Position numbers and translations under genes: made by a program. From positions 6,141,001 to 6,205,000 of the forward strand of contig NZ_CP075566.1 in NCBI RefSeq assembly GCF_018502625.1: a DNA stretch of 64,000 nt. The letters are read 5' to 3'. The notes under the pieces are model-generated. The model searched no databases. It saw nothing but the letters and a program-made list of their open reading frames with translations, and was not told where the DNA came from. The stretch is from Pseudomonas hormoni. GTDB lineage: Bacteria > Pseudomonadota > Gammaproteobacteria > Pseudomonadales > Pseudomonadaceae. Shown piece by piece: positions 22,073 to 29,962 of this stretch (position 1 is its first letter; every line of letters starts with the position of its first letter).

Positions 22073-22540
22073 ATGCACCAACGTTGCCGCGGGTTTACCT
22101 TGCTCGAGTTGATGATCGTGATCGTTGTGATCGGCGTGCTGCTGTGCATGGTGAGTCTGGTCGTCGGGCCTAATCCGGTGCGTCAGGCGCGGCACGAAGC
22201 GCACGCAATGGCAGGCCTGATTCAACAGCTGCGTGAACGGGCGGTGCTGGATGGCGAGGAATACGGCCTGCGACTCAGTGACGGCGGTTACCGCGCGATG
22301 CGCCTCGATGCCCGAGGCTGGGAGCCGGTGGCTGCGGCCTACAAGTGGCCCGAAACCCTGCGGCTGCACCTTGAGCAGGATGGGCATTCCCTGATGCTGG
22401 GCGCCGATGAAGGACCGCCGCAATTGCTGATGCTCAGCAGCGATGAGACCAGCGCCTTCACGCTGACGTTCGCGACCCGGGACAGCACGCTCCTGAGCCT
22501 TTGTAGCGATGGTCTGGGTGAGGCAGTGATTGATGGTTAA
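22073..22540 (+). CDS. gspH: Minor pseudopilin GspH
   Basis: The precursor is 155 residues with the prepilin site CRG/FTLLELMIVIVV and Glu5, and a beta-rich C-terminal domain. GspH links the pseudopilus tip complex to the GspG shaft. It starts 3 bases after gspG, and its last codons overlap gspI by 8 bp. Confidence 0.92.
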   Translation: MHQRCRGFTLLELMIVIVVIGVLLCMVSLVVGPNPVRQARHEAHAMAGLIQQLRERAVLDGEEYGLRLSDGGYRAMRLDARGWEPVAAAYKWPETLRLHLEQDGHSLMLGADEGPPQLLMLSSDETSAFTLTFATRDSTLLSLCSDGLGEAVIDG

Positions 22541-22916
22541 GGAACTGTCGCAGGCACGCACGCGTGGGTTCACGCTGCTGGAAATCATGGTGGCCCTGGT
22601 GGTCTTCTCGACGCTGGCGGCGGCCGTGCTGTCGGCGAGCCAATACGTGTTGAAGCAGACCGGCGCGGTCGAGGAAAGACTCTTCGCCACCTGGTTGGCC
22701 GATAACCATTTGAATGAACTGCGCCTGCAACCCGGGTTGACCCTCGGCCAACAGCAGCGCGTGGTGCACATGGATCGCCGCGACTGGCTGCTGCGTCAGC
22801 ACATCAGCGCATCGACTGACCTGCGACTGCTCAAGGTCGACGTTGACGTCATCCTTTCCGGTCGCGAGCAAACCCTGCACCGCGCCAGCGGCTGGATACC
22901 CGATCGTCATGAATAG
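22533..22916 (+). CDS. gspI: Minor pseudopilin GspI
   Basis: The precursor is 127 residues with the prepilin site ARTRG/FTLLEIMVALVVF and Glu5. Family hallmarks WLADNHLNELRL and MDRRDW are visible. GspI nucleates the tip complex with GspJ and GspK. ATG 22533 lies inside the end of gspH; the TTG one codon earlier is not needed. Confidence 0.92.
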   Translation: MVKELSQARTRGFTLLEIMVALVVFSTLAAAVLSASQYVLKQTGAVEERLFATWLADNHLNELRLQPGLTLGQQQRVVHMDRRDWLLRQHISASTDLRLLKVDVDVILSGREQTLHRASGWIPDRHE

Positions 22917-23451
22917 GCAAACCGGTTTCACCTTGCTGGAGCTGGTGATCGCCATGGCGATATTCGCGTTGCTCGGTCTGGCCAGTTGGGGTTTGTTCGA
23001 TGGCGTCGTGCGCGCGCAGAAAGGCACGACGGCCCACGAACGCGAGTTTCGACACCTGCAACGGGCGGTGGCGATGATTGAGCGGGACTTGTTGCAGGTC
23101 ACCGAAGCGCCTGTCGTGCTCCAGCAAACGGGGCTGCAATTGCAGCGCGGCCACTGGCGCAATCCTCTGGACCAGCCCCGCAGCGAGCGCCAGACACTGA
23201 CGTACCGACTCGAAAACGGTGTGCTGTGGCGTGAAAGCCAGGGCGAAGGCACGCCCATCATGCAGCGGCAAAAACTCCTCGACGATGTGCGGGACTTGAG
23301 CTGGCGCTTGTTTGATCGTCAAACCGGATGGCGCAGTGAGTGGTCGACCGGGCGAGACGCAAAGGCGCCGCTGGCAGTGGAGCTGCAAGTGTCGGTAGGC
23401 CGCTTCGAGGCGATACGTCGGGTGCTGCTGTTGCCGGGCGCGTTGCCATGA
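22909..23451 (+). CDS. gspJ: Minor pseudopilin GspJ
   Basis: The precursor is 180 residues with the prepilin site RQTG/FTLLELVIAMAIF and Glu5. The FRHLQRAVAMIERDLLQV segment is typical of GspJ. It is part of the I-J-K pseudopilus tip. The start at 22909 overlaps the gspI stop by 8 bp. Confidence 0.92.
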   Translation: MNRQTGFTLLELVIAMAIFALLGLASWGLFDGVVRAQKGTTAHEREFRHLQRAVAMIERDLLQVTEAPVVLQQTGLQLQRGHWRNPLDQPRSERQTLTYRLENGVLWRESQGEGTPIMQRQKLLDDVRDLSWRLFDRQTGWRSEWSTGRDAKAPLAVELQVSVGRFEAIRRVLLLPGALP

Positions 23452-24299
23452 ACAGGCGCCAACGGGGCATCGCGCTGATCAGTGTGTTGCTGGTCATGAG
23501 TCTGGCATTGTTGATCACCAGCGGCATGCTGCGCAGTCATCGGCTGTCGTTGCAAAGCAGTGGGCAAGCGATGCATCACGTTCACTTGCGGCAACTCGCG
23601 GGTGCCGGGGAAACCTGGGCGCTTTTGCAGCTACAGGACGCCGCGCGTGCTTCGCAAAAAACCGTCGACCTGACTCAGGACTGGGCGCGGATGACGCCCG
23701 ACTTCGACATCGAGGACGCGCAGCTGCGCGTCGATATCGAAGACCTCGCCGGGCGGTTCAATCTCAATTCATTGTTGACCCAGGGTCAGATAGATCAGGT
23801 CACCCTTAACCGTTGGGAACGCTTGCTCGAGCTGCTCGATCTTGCGCCGCTGCAAATGAGTCAGGTCGGCGCATTACAGGAACTGAGCCAGCTGCGCCTG
23901 CTTCCAGGTGTCGACGGCCAGCTATTGCGTCAACTGGAACCCTGGGTCGCGTTACTTCCCGCAGACGCCGCTTTGAACATCAACACTGCGCCGACGCTGG
24001 TATTGAGAACGCTCGATGGCGTGGAAGCGACGACAGCCGACGCGTTGGTCCGTCAGCGGTCGGCGACGGCATGGACGAGCGTTCAGGCCTTTACTCAGGA
24101 CCCGCTGCTCTCCGGCGCAGGCCTGAGCAGCCATGGGCTGGGCACCGGTAGCCGCTGGTTCCGGATCACGGTGCAGGTCATTCAAGGGCAAAGCCGTTTG
24201 CGCCTGGCCACTGATGTCGAGCGAGACCCCGACACACACCAATTCAAGGTCCTGCAACGACGCCTTCTTCCTTCGAACAACCATGAGATGCCGCGATGA
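23448..24299 (+). CDS. gspK: Minor pseudopilin GspK
   Basis: The protein is 283 residues. The prepilin-like N-terminus RRQRG/IALISVLLVMSLAL lacks Glu5, as is normal for GspK. A large alpha domain with helix-hairpin-helix-like elements follows (FNLNSLLTQGQI, LNINTAPTLVLRTL). GspK caps the pseudopilus. ATG 23448 overlaps the gspJ stop by 4 bp. Confidence 0.93.
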   Translation: MNRRQRGIALISVLLVMSLALLITSGMLRSHRLSLQSSGQAMHHVHLRQLAGAGETWALLQLQDAARASQKTVDLTQDWARMTPDFDIEDAQLRVDIEDLAGRFNLNSLLTQGQIDQVTLNRWERLLELLDLAPLQMSQVGALQELSQLRLLPGVDGQLLRQLEPWVALLPADAALNINTAPTLVLRTLDGVEATTADALVRQRSATAWTSVQAFTQDPLLSGAGLSSHGLGTGSRWFRITVQVIQGQSRLRLATDVERDPDTHQFKVLQRRLLPSNNHEMPR

Positions 24300-25402
24300 A
24301 CACCTGGCTTTACCTGACCGCCGAGGGCCGGGCCGAACCGTCGATCAACTGGCCGTGCTGCCTGTGGTCTTCGACCGGTCAACGCCAGCTCATGCCATTG
24401 AATCAAGCCGCGCAGGCACTGACCGGGCAAACGGTCGATCTGCTGTTGCCAATGGAAATGTGCAGCTGGGTCCGCAGCGATCCGTGGCCTTCCAGGCGCC
24501 AGCCCGGTGCGCAAGCCATTGCGTTTGCCGTAGAAGATCAACTGAGTGACGCGCTGGAGAAATTGCACCTGAGCATTGGCGCTCGCGACCGGGAAGGGCG
24601 CTATCCGGTCATGGTGATCGCTCGAGAGCGATTTGCCGCGGTGCTTGAGCTGCTGGCCGAGTCGGGCGTTGGCGTCCGTTCTGTCTTTGTCGATGCGGAC
24701 GTATTGCCCGGGGCTAAGGCGGTCGTCGTACGGTGGTTTGATCGATGGTTGCTCGGCGGCGGAATGCCGGCTCGCGTGGCGGTGTCGGATGACGGGCTGA
24801 CCTCGCTCAAACCGGCCTTGCCCCTGGATATCCAGTGGATCGACGAGCGTCACGACGCGGTCGATGTCGACCAGTGCCTGACTCTTCGCCACTCCCAGGC
24901 CATCAACCTGCTGCAAGGAACATTCGCCCCCCGCGGCAAACGTCTGCCCTGGCATTTTGGTGGGTTGGCGTTACTGATGCTGTTGCTGCTGACCTGGGGC
25001 GCAAGTGCCGCGCGAATCCATTTTATCGAGGGTGAAACCCGTCGGCTCTACAGCCAGAACGAGCAGCGCTTCAAGGCGCTTTACCCTGACCAGAGCCGCA
25101 TCGTCGACCTGGCGACGCAGCTCAAGGTGCTGCAGAGCCAGACCGCCGAACCGGAGAAGACACGTATCGCCGGTTTGGTGGATCTGGTCGAGCAGGTTAT
25201 CGGCGCGAGTCATGTTGAAGTGCGGCGTATCGAATTTCGTGCGGGCGACGGCTGGAAAGTCCAGTTGACCGCCAACAGTTTTGCCGAGCTTGAGCAACTG
25301 CGTGAGCGCGGACGGCAGCAAGGTGTGCCGGTCAGGCTCGACAGTGCGAGCAAAGAGCGCAATCGCGTGCAGGCGACACTGGCCGTGGAGGACCACACAT
25401 GA
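24296..25402 (+). CDS. gspL: Type II secretion protein GspL
   Basis: The protein is 368 residues. A cytoplasmic actin-like domain that binds GspE comes first (about 1-215, ending with the conserved INLLQG). One transmembrane helix (about 223-240) and a small periplasmic ferredoxin-like domain (about 290-365) follow. It couples the ATPase to the platform. Its start overlaps the gspK stop, and its stop overlaps the gspM start. Confidence 0.92.
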   Translation: MNTWLYLTAEGRAEPSINWPCCLWSSTGQRQLMPLNQAAQALTGQTVDLLLPMEMCSWVRSDPWPSRRQPGAQAIAFAVEDQLSDALEKLHLSIGARDREGRYPVMVIARERFAAVLELLAESGVGVRSVFVDADVLPGAKAVVVRWFDRWLLGGGMPARVAVSDDGLTSLKPALPLDIQWIDERHDAVDVDQCLTLRHSQAINLLQGTFAPRGKRLPWHFGGLALLMLLLLTWGASAARIHFIEGETRRLYSQNEQRFKALYPDQSRIVDLATQLKVLQSQTAEPEKTRIAGLVDLVEQVIGASHVEVRRIEFRAGDGWKVQLTANSFAELEQLRERGRQQGVPVRLDSASKERNRVQATLAVEDHT

Positions 25403-25830
25403 AAATCTTCTGGCAACGTCTCTCTTTTCGTGAGCAGCGACTACTGTTGGGCGTGGGCGTGTTTTTGCTGGTTGTCGCGGTGTTCAGTCTGATTTGGCAA
25501 CCGACCCGTCAGCGTCTGGAAACCGTCGAGCGTCGGCATCAACAGCAACTGGCCCTGGCGGCGCAGCTGCAACGGGCGCAACCCCGCAGTACCGTTGCGG
25601 TCGTTGCTGATCAGCCCTTGTCGTTGCGTATCAGCGAAAGCGTTGCGGCGGTAGGGCTTGAATTGCATCAGATGGATGCTGACAACGACCTGCTGCGCTT
25701 GAGCCTCAGCGGTGATGCGAAGACGCTGTTGCAATGGCTGGATCGTGCTGAGCGTGAGGGGGTTGTGGTGCAATCGCTGACGCTGGAAAAGCGTGATGCG
25801 GTGCTTGAGGCGCGGGTGGTGCTCAGGTAG
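25399..25830 (+). CDS. gspM: Type II secretion protein GspM
   Basis: The protein is 143 residues, with one N-terminal transmembrane helix (about 16-33, LLLGVGVFLLVVAVFSLIW), a short coiled coil and a periplasmic ferredoxin-like domain (LDRAEREGVVVQSLTLEKRD). It partners GspL. It is the last gene of the operon; gspN, gspO and gspS are absent. Confidence 0.9.
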   Translation: MKIFWQRLSFREQRLLLGVGVFLLVVAVFSLIWQPTRQRLETVERRHQQQLALAAQLQRAQPRSTVAVVADQPLSLRISESVAAVGLELHQMDADNDLLRLSLSGDAKTLLQWLDRAEREGVVVQSLTLEKRDAVLEARVVLR

Positions 25831-25839
25831 TTGCGGTTG

Positions 25840-26640
25840 TTTGGGTTGGTTCGGTGTACATATCCGTTGCTGCGGTAACGGCGACTATTGGTTTCGCCCT
25901 TACGGCGAGTCACTTGGAAGAGCCCCAAGTAACCAAGGGCTTTTGCCCCTTTCGTTCGGTGGCTCGCCTAGGCTCGCCATGCCCTCCTTCCGGTCCTGCT
26001 CCGTGGGCCCGCCGCCATCGGCCATCCATGGCCGGGGGCGGCTACCGCGGCATCCTTGCCGCGGTGCCCACTACGCAGAACCTCCACTCGGCCTCACGAG
26101 GGGGCGACCACCGCCACAGCACCGCGAGGCGGCCTTCGGGCCGACCTGGCTCTTCAAGTGTGCGTATTCCCCTGTGGGAGCTAGCGTGCTAGCGATGGTC
26201 GTTAACGATAACGCGTGCTGCCTGAATGAACGCGGTGTCTGGATGTCCATCGCTGGCAAGCCAGCTCCCACAGGGGATTTTTGGCGGGCATGACGTTGGT
26301 GTTCACCGCCGATGACCTTGACGACATCAGGCCGGCTATCAGGCCGCCTCGCTTTGTTTTTGATCTTGATCTGCCCCGTCGGAAGGCCGGGCGCAGGTTC
26401 TGCGCAGTGGGCAACCCGGCAGGGATGCCGGGTTAGCCGCCCCCGGCCATGGATGGCCGATGGCGGCGGGCCCACGGAGCAGGACCGGAGCGAGGGTATG
26501 GCGAGCCTAGGCGAGCCACCGTACGTCAGGGGCGCAGGCGCTTGGTTACTTGGCGCTCTTCCAAGTAACCCGCCGTAAGGGCGGAACCAATATCAGCCAT
26601 CACCAAAAAAATGGATATACACCCCATGCCAACCTAAACC
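25840..26640. repeat. Large imperfect inverted repeat between convergent genes
   Basis: A left arm (about 25840-26152) and a right arm (about 26326-26640) are diverged reverse-complement copies of the same sequence of about 300 bp. Shared blocks include TTCGCCCTTACGGCGAGT, CCATCGGCCATCCATGG and GCCCACTACGCAGAACCT-like segments, and both arms encode the same spurious peptide start (GPPPSAIHGRGRL). The right arm runs over the stop codon of the MFS gene. The gap between gspM and the MFS gene holds nothing else except the REP doublet at its centre. Confidence 0.85.
26171..26274. repeat. REP doublet at the centre of the large inverted repeat
   Basis: Inverted arms at 26171-26198 (CCTGTGGGAGCTAGC...) and 26247-26274 (...CCAGCTCCCACAGG) form a nested palindrome in the spacer between the two arms of the larger repeat. 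Confidence 0.88.
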
Positions 26641-27956
26641 GACGCAGCCCCCGGCAACAACGGCAACTTCGCCAGTTTCAACGCAATCAACAACGCCACC
26701 ACCAGCAACGCACCAATAAACAGCCCAATCCCGTTCCACCCGCCCAAGTGCCAGAACACCCCGCCCGCCGTGCCGGCAATGCTCGACCCGGCGTAATAGC
26801 TGAACAAATACAGCGAAGATGCCTGCCCCTTGGCTTTGGTGGCACGGCGGCCAATCCAGCTGCTCGCCACCGAGTGAGCGCCGAAGAAGCCGAAGGTGAA
26901 AATCAACATGCCGATGATCACCACCGGCAGTGGCGTGAACATCGTCAGGGCCAGGCCGGCGAGCATCAACACGATGGTGGCCCAAAGCACCTGGCGTCGG
27001 CCCAGCTTGTCTGCCAATGCACCGATTTTCGCCGAGCTGTAGATACCCGACAGGTACACCACCGAGAGCAGTCCGACGAAGGCCTGGTCCATGTCATACG
27101 GGTCGGCCAGCAGGCGATAACCGATGTAGTTGAACAGCGTGACGAACGCGCCCATCAGCACAAAGGCCTCGAGAAACAACAACGGCAGGCCGGCATCGCG
27201 AAAGTGCATGGTGAAGCCGTCGAGGAGGCTGCGCGGGTGCAGTGAGCGGGCGCGGAAGTTGCGCGATTCGGGAAGGATTTTCCAGAACACCGCCGCCGCG
27301 ATCAGCGCCAGGCCGCCGATCACCAGCATCGCGGTGTGCCAGCTGACAAAGTCGATCAACACCCCGGTGATCAAGCGTCCGCTCATCCCGCCGATGGCGT
27401 TGCCGCCGATGTACAGGCCCATCGCCAGGCCGATGTGTTGCGGATGGATCTCTTCGCTCAGGTACGTCATGGCGACCGCCGCCAGGCCGCTCAACGACAA
27501 CCCGATCAGCGCGCGCATCACCAATACGCCGTGCCAGCTCGGCATCATCGAACTGGCGATGGTGCACAGCGCCGCAGCAAACAGCGCCGTCACCATCACC
27601 GGTTTGCGCCCGACACGGTCGGAGATCGGGCCAGTGATCAGCAAACCAATGGCGAGCATGCCGGTAGCCACAGAAAGAATCAGACTGCTCTGCGCCGCGT
27701 TGATGGAATATTCGTGGGACAGCAGCGGCATCATCGGTTGCACGCAGTACAGCAGCGCGAAGGTCGCGAAGCCGCCAGAGAACAAGGCCAGCACAGTGCG
27801 CATGAACATCGGCGTGCCTTTTTCGATGTAGATGTCCTTGACCTCGGAGACGGCATCGTCCAGCGCGGCGGGCGAAACTTCATGGGCGAGTGGGGCGACA
27901 GCAGTTTTCACTTCAGACCTCGGGGCAGGCAGCCGGTCAGGCAATGAAAAAAGCAT
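26634..27956 (-). CDS. MFS transporter (YnfM-like drug/arabinose efflux type)
   Basis: The protein is about 440 residues with twelve predicted transmembrane helices. The A-motif GPISDRVGRKPV lies between TM2 and TM3 and a related motif (GALADKLGRRQV) between TM8 and TM9. It resembles the YnfM/Bcr-type proton-driven exporters; the substrate is unknown. ATG 27956 gives the longest form. A GTG at 27911, preceded by GAGG, is an equally credible start and would remove 15 residues. It is divergent from a LysR gene that probably controls it. Confidence 0.85.
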   Translation of the reverse strand: MLFSLPDRLPAPRSEVKTAVAPLAHEVSPAALDDAVSEVKDIYIEKGTPMFMRTVLALFSGGFATFALLYCVQPMMPLLSHEYSINAAQSSLILSVATGMLAIGLLITGPISDRVGRKPVMVTALFAAALCTIASSMMPSWHGVLVMRALIGLSLSGLAAVAMTYLSEEIHPQHIGLAMGLYIGGNAIGGMSGRLITGVLIDFVSWHTAMLVIGGLALIAAAVFWKILPESRNFRARSLHPRSLLDGFTMHFRDAGLPLLFLEAFVLMGAFVTLFNYIGYRLLADPYDMDQAFVGLLSVVYLSGIYSSAKIGALADKLGRRQVLWATIVLMLAGLALTMFTPLPVVIIGMLIFTFGFFGAHSVASSWIGRRATKAKGQASSLYLFSYYAGSSIAGTAGGVFWHLGGWNGIGLFIGALLVVALLIALKLAKLPLLPGAASV

Positions 27957-28029
27957 ATAGCTGCCTAATGATTCAATCCAATATATTGTTCGACCTGTTT
28001 AAGAGGTTTTGCGACCTAATGGAGTTTTC
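27957..28029. promoter_or_regulatory. Divergent promoter region between MFS and LysR genes
   Basis: This 73-bp AT-rich spacer between divergent genes contains TATATT-like elements. It is the expected binding site for the LysR protein; I could not fix a single T-N11-A box. Confidence 0.4.
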
Positions 28030-28932
28030 ATGGAATTGCGTCACCTGCGCTACTTCATCGCCGTCGCCGAAGAACTGCACTTTGGTCGCGCCGCTCAGGT
28101 GCTGGGCATCTCGCAACCGCCGTTGAGTCAGCAGATCCAGGCGCTGGAGCAGGAGGTCGGCGCGCGATTGTTCGAACGGACCAATCGTCGGGTCGAGCTG
28201 AGTGAAGCCGGTCGATTGTTCCTGGAGGAGGCACGGTTGGTGCTGGCGCAGGTCGACAAAGCGGCGGATGTGGCGCGACGGGCGCAGCTCGGTGAGTTGG
28301 GCGAACTCAAAATCGGCTTCACCTCGTCGGCACCGTTCAACTCGACCATCCCTCAGGCGATTTTTTCGTTTCGTCAGCGCTTTCCAGCCGTGCACCTGAA
28401 CCTGCGGGAAATGAGCAGCACCCAGGTGGCCGAAGCGCTGGTGGACGAGTCGATCGAAGTCGGGATCATGCGCCCGTTAGGTTTGCCGGATTCGCTCAGC
28501 GTGGTGGAGTTGATGCGTGAACCGCTGGTGGCTGTGCTCAGTTCCAAGCATCCGTTGGTGCAGGCCAGTGAAGAGGGATTGTTCCTGTCGGCATTGGCGC
28601 TCGAACCGTTCGTATTTTTCCCACGCAGTTATGGCAGTGGTCTGTACGCGCAGTTGCTCAGCCTGGCGCGGGACGCCGGTTTCAGCCCGCACTTCGCGCA
28701 AGAGGCGGGCGAGGCGATGACCATTATCGGTTTGGTGGCAGCGGGGTTGGGGGTGTCGGTGCTGCCGGCGTCTTATCAGCGGATGCGGATTGATGGCGTG
28801 GTCTATCGGCCGCTGCTTGATCCTGAGGCGGTTTCGGCCGTGTGGCTGGTGCAGCGTAAAGATCAGAAGTCGCCGATGGCCAAGGCGTTTGTAGAGTTGT
28901 TGACGCGCAAGGTTGAGCCGCTGAAGGCGTGA
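28030..28932 (+). CDS. LysR-family transcriptional regulator
   Basis: The protein is 300 residues. An N-terminal winged helix-turn-helix (MELRHLRYFIAVAEELHFGRAA...LSQQIQALE, about 1-60) is followed by a periplasmic-binding-protein-like effector domain (about 90-295). ATG 28030, with GGAG six bases upstream, gives the canonical N-terminus. Its place opposite the MFS gene suggests that it senses the exported compound or a related metabolite. Confidence 0.92.
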   Translation: MELRHLRYFIAVAEELHFGRAAQVLGISQPPLSQQIQALEQEVGARLFERTNRRVELSEAGRLFLEEARLVLAQVDKAADVARRAQLGELGELKIGFTSSAPFNSTIPQAIFSFRQRFPAVHLNLREMSSTQVAEALVDESIEVGIMRPLGLPDSLSVVELMREPLVAVLSSKHPLVQASEEGLFLSALALEPFVFFPRSYGSGLYAQLLSLARDAGFSPHFAQEAGEAMTIIGLVAAGLGVSVLPASYQRMRIDGVVYRPLLDPEAVSAVWLVQRKDQKSPMAKAFVELLTRKVEPLKA

Positions 28933-28947
28933 CTGCTTCGCAGTCAA

Positions 28948-29036
28948 TCGCGGGCAAGCCCGCTCCCGCAATTTCTGCGGTGTTAACACAATCTCCAGCA
29001 CACTACCGAACCCTGTGGGAGCGGGCTTGCCCGCGA
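28948..29036. repeat. REP doublet after the LysR gene
   Basis: Inverted arms at 28948-28970 (TCGCGGGCAAGCCCGCTCCC...) and 29013-29036 (CTGTGGGAGCGGGCTTGCCC...) start 16 bases after the stop codon. Confidence 0.9.
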
Positions 29037-29066
29037 AAGCGTCCGCAAGCTCACCAAAAAAGGCGC

Positions 29067-29415
29067 AGTTACCGATGCCATAGCGGACACTTCGCTGAAT
29101 AGCGTAGGACATTTCCGAACTGCCTTGAACGGGCTACAGCGCCTTGCGGCATTGCCTACAACTACTCCAGAATCCGCCGGCTTGTGCGCTTTGGGGGCCA
29201 TCGGTAACTTCGTTCGCATCACTGATTTCCAGTGATCGGGTTTAGTAGCCCGTGTTCACACGATGCGCATTTGCATGCCGAACAGTCAGGTAATTTCATT
29301 CCTGCACCTTGATGGTAGCTGTGCGTAGGGCGCTCTCGGGCGCGCCGGTTCGTGTTTCCCGGTCTACTAACCTGCGTACGGCTGCCACCCTTTTGATTAG
29401 TAGCGACTCGGTGGC
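29067..29415 (+). ncRNA. Candidate structured leader RNA upstream of the DUF6124-type gene
   Basis: This 349-base non-coding stretch is dense in inverted repeats. A perfect 11-bp long-range stem (29067-29077 / 29199-29209) encloses a possible 5-bp helix (29104-29108 / 29155-29159). A 7-bp hairpin follows (29218-29224 / 29230-29236), then a CGGG/CCCG hairpin (29237-29252). Two interleaved helices (29364-29370 with 29397-29403, and 29384-29389 with 29410-29415) have the order of an H-type pseudoknot. It ends 23 bases before a start codon. Strand and transcription are inferred. Confidence 0.35.
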
Positions 29416-29438
29416 CCCACTTTGTAGGTAGCCGAAAC

Positions 29439-29705
29439 ATGACGAATACAACAGAAAATCCATCGGACATCGATCCAGACACTCGACGTCAACCGAGCAC
29501 AATCTTCTTCGTCTCCCCCGATATCGACAACCTGGCCTTGTTGACATACGCCTGTGAATCCCTGGCATCCGCCAACGTCATGGCGAGCGATTTCGCGAGG
29601 TATCTGGAGGGATCGCAAAGCAACACCCTGCTGGGAATTCAACAGTCGATAATGTTGGGGGAACTGGCGGTGAACCGTGTGCTGGATAACCTCGAGCCAT
29701 CCTGA
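29439..29705 (+). CDS. Small DUF6124-type protein
   Basis: This 88-residue soluble protein has a disordered, acidic N-terminus and then one conserved helical core (LLTYACESLASANVMASDFA...LLGIQQSIMLGELAVNRVLDNL). I recognise the pattern from a family of small Pseudomonas proteins, often present in several copies per genome (DUF6124, related to DUF3077). No function is known to me. There is no signal peptide or membrane helix. The ribosome-binding site is weak and lies next to the possible pseudoknot described upstream. Confidence 0.7.
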   Translation: MTNTTENPSDIDPDTRRQPSTIFFVSPDIDNLALLTYACESLASANVMASDFARYLEGSQSNTLLGIQQSIMLGELAVNRVLDNLEPS

Positions 29706-29829
29706 TGCGTCATGGAACGAGGATTCCCGAAAGGGGCTTGTGGGACTCTGAGGATCCTGGGTAACCAGCTATCGCAGAGCCAGACAGGAGCGGGGTGACG
29801 CCAAACCGACCTGTTTGAGACAACACTAT

Positions 29830-29923
29830 TGTGGCGAGGGAGCTTGCTCCCGTTGGGCCGCGAAGCTGCCACAAAAAGAAAAGTCTGCTGCCCAGACCAG
29901 CGGGAGCAAGCTCCCTCGCCACA
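29830..29923. repeat. REP doublet downstream of the aryl polyene operon
   Basis: Perfectly paired inverted arms lie at 29830-29852 (TGTGGCGAGGGAGCTTGCTC...) and 29901-29923. The repeat sits 40 bases beyond the stop codon of the last gene of the aryl polyene operon (- strand) and may act as its terminator. The remaining gap from 29706 to 29829 shows no gene. Confidence 0.92.
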
Positions 29924-29962
29924 GGTTACTCGCTGTTTCTTTATCCGGCGTGCGTTGCCTCG

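Noticed and set aside
25793..26578. Small open frames (for example GPPPSAIHGRGRL peptides) in the inverted repeat
   Set aside because: The same peptide occurs on both strands because of the repeat; there is no ribosome-binding site and composition is that of a repeat.
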